From NCBI RefSeq assembly GCF_021654775.1, contig NZ_AP025343.1:5733501-5797500 (forward strand): a DNA stretch of 64,000 bases, in the 5' to 3' direction. How positions within the stretch are numbered: the first letter of the stretch is position 1; every line of letters begins with the position of its first letter. Below are positions 62,642-64,000 of the stretch, in pieces. The position numbers and the translations under genes are program-made. Origin of the DNA: Paenibacillus azoreducens. Its GTDB lineage: Bacteria > Bacillota > Bacilli > Paenibacillales > Paenibacillaceae. The notes below the pieces were generated by a model. That model was not told the DNA's origin. It searched no databases and was given only the letters and a program-made list of their open reading frames with translations.

Positions 62642-64000
62642 TCAGCTTTGGTCCTGCTCAATCAATTCGATCCATTCGTTATATTCCGTTTGAAGCTTGG
62701 AATATTCGTCCTGCAGCTGGGTATGCTCTTCCCTAAGCTTTTCTTCTTTTTCCTGCTGAAGCTCAAGCTCTGCCTGCAGCAGCCGGTATTGGTGGGCGAT
62801 AAGTTCAAAGTTGTCGCCAACCTCCTTCAACTCGGCGGCAGCACTCTCCTTCTCGCTCTGCAGCTTGCTTAGCTGCTCTTCCCCAGCGGCAATCTGGAGC
62901 TTCCAATCCTCAAGCTCTGCCTGCAGCTCCCTTTCCCTGCTGTTCCAATGCTGCTGATGGTTCGTCATTTCCTCCAGCTTCTCCTGATACGTCTGCAGGG
63001 CAAGCTCGCTGCTGCGGATGAGCTCACGCTGTTCATTTTCCCTCGCTGCCGCTTCATCCAGCAGTCTGTTCAATTCTTCCACCTTTTGCAAGGCTTGGTC
63101 TTTTTCCTCCAACGCCATCAGGTACTCGATTTCAGTATCCTCTTGCCGCTGTTTCATCTCGCTGCCTTTCTGCTGAAGTTCCTCATATTGTTTTTGCAAA
63201 CCTTGGTACTGCTGCTTCAAATGATCGTAATGCTGCAAGTGTTCCTGATAAAGCCGCTCGATATCGGCATATTTCCGTCCGCTTTCCACAGCCTGACGTT
63301 CGGCTTCCTCGCAAGCCTGCTGACGCTGCGCAAGCTCTTCGGCGAGCTGCTCGTATTTCCGGCTGCTTTCGGCAACCCTCAAGACAAGCTCTTCATGCTC
63401 CTGCTGCTGACGGTCGTATTGATCCTTGAGCACCTCATGCTGCTGGAGCGTTTCCCCAAATTGCCGCTGCAGCTTACGGTACTGCTCTTCTTTATCTTCC
63501 ATGGACTGTTTGAGCTGCTTATGCTGATCATCCTTCTCCTGCAAGGACTGTTTCAGTTCATCGACCCTTGCCTCGCTTGACTCCAAGGCGGAGAGCAGTT
63601 CTTCCAGTTGCTGCTGCTTGGCAACAAGTTGTTCCTTCTGCTCTTCTATCGAAAGCTCCTGCAGCTGCAGTGTTTCATCAAGATCTTCGATCTTCTTTTG
63701 TTGGGAATCGATCTGCTGCCGCTGCTGCTCCAGTTTGCGCTGCCGTTCTTCGGATACCTGCAGCGCGGAAGCAGCCCTCCGCGACTCATCCTCCGCCTGC
63801 TCCTTGAGTACGCTAAGCTCATCATGAAGCGACTTCATGCCGGCTTCAAGCGCATCGTTCTGCTCTCCTGCTTCCAGAATGCGCAGCTCCAGTTCGCCGA
63901 TTTCTTCCTTTTGCTTGTCCACTTGACTTCGCCAGGAGGCCGCCTCCGCAGTAAGCTTCTCAATCTCTGACTTCTGCTTCTGGGATGAAACTTCATATTC
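62642..64000 (-). CDS. Long coiled-coil protein, 5' end outside the window
   Basis: The frame is open to base 64000, so at least 452 residues are present and the N-terminus is missing. Nearly the whole sequence is Gln/Glu/Leu/Lys heptads (for example DQHKQLKQSMEDKEEQYRKL), with no globular or membrane segment and no Cys in most of its length except near QRQQACEEAERQ. It resembles SMC/myosin-like filament proteins by composition only. It ends in EWIELIEQDQS. Function cannot be assigned. Confidence 0.75.
   Translation of the reverse strand, partial: EYEVSSQKQKSEIEKLTAEAASWRSQVDKQKEEIGELELRILEAGEQNDALEAGMKSLHDELSVLKEQAEDESRRAASALQVSEERQRKLEQQRQQIDSQQKKIEDLDETLQLQELSIEEQKEQLVAKQQQLEELLSALESSEARVDELKQSLQEKDDQHKQLKQSMEDKEEQYRKLQRQFGETLQQHEVLKDQYDRQQQEHEELVLRVAESSRKYEQLAEELAQRQQACEEAERQAVESGRKYADIERLYQEHLQHYDHLKQQYQGLQKQYEELQQKGSEMKQRQEDTEIEYLMALEEKDQALQKVEELNRLLDEAAARENEQRELIRSSELALQTYQEKLEEMTNHQQHWNSRERELQAELEDWKLQIAAGEEQLSKLQSEKESAAAELKEVGDNFELIAHQYRLLQAELELQQEKEEKLREEHTQLQDEYSKLQTEYNEWIELIEQDQS

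Overview
The window reads as chromosomal DNA from a spore-forming, low-to-mid GC Gram-positive bacterium, most likely Paenibacillus or a close relative. Support comes from sporulation genes (PrkA kinase, YtxC beside ThrS, a Spo0E-type phosphatase, CotF-type coat proteins), a liaFSR operon, an AbrB-family regulator with a zinc ribbon, an S-box and a T-box of Bacillota type, and strong AGGAGG ribosome sites, often with TTG, GTG or CTG starts. I saw no rRNA, tRNA, CRISPR array, prophage or transposase gene.

Layout. 1-8.7 kb: a heme-based aerotaxis transducer (cut by the window edge), prkA, a DUF2161 nuclease-fold protein, an aminotransferase, an orphan ComA-like regulator, a two-gene membrane/glycosidase operon and a 34-residue membrane protein. 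8.7-18.3 kb: abrB-like gene, trmL, serC, an E. coli-type glnA with its own operator, aroF, ispH and a two-component system. 18.3-24.6 kb: HtrA protease, liaFSR, a small repeat protein and a 3D-domain protein. 24.6-34.9 kb: thrS behind a T-box, ytxC, mqnC, the metA-metI-metC operon behind a SAM riboswitch, and corA. 35-50 kb: an HRDC protein with a short attenuator-like leader, DUF3055, a stalk-domain protein, fructokinase, YpcP exonuclease, an ArsC-like protein, an RluA-type enzyme, a cobalamin adenosyltransferase, a lipoprotein, a Spo0E-like protein, alaR-alaT, coat proteins and an FAD oxidoreductase. 50-56 kb: a one-direction module of a BceAB-type transporter, YxeA, a secreted M1 peptidase and a two-component system. 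56-64 kb: an MFS transporter, mutS2 followed by three small genes, a YvlD-type membrane protein, a CuA-type lipoprotein and a long coiled-coil protein cut by the edge.

The most unusual content lies between genes. Three dispersed repeat families fill nearly every long spacer. Family 1 (five complete copies plus two remnants) looks like a non-autonomous transposable element. It has about 20-bp imperfect terminal inverted repeats, comes in short (about 178 bp) and long (292 bp) forms, and every complete copy is flanked by its own matching trinucleotide inside a CTWWWAG palindrome. The long form equals the short form plus a two-hairpin module, and one stem of that module co-varies between copies. 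Family 2 is a roughly 53-bp element with CCCC(A/G)CAAAGT inverted ends that carries zero, one or two copies of a nested 63-bp unit. Family 3 is a roughly 200-bp element with a central palindrome; two direct copies bracket yxeA. A fourth, local array of short repeats fills the serC-glnA gap.

Genes that plausibly act together: metA-metI-metC under SAM control; thrS under tRNA-Thr control with ytxC upstream; liaF-liaS-liaR as a cell-envelope stress circuit; bceA-bceB-yxeA-M1 peptidase-response regulator-kinase as a likely peptide-antibiotic response module; alaR-alaT for alanine metabolism; mutS2-DUF350-26-residue peptide-zinc ribbon as a co-transcribed set.
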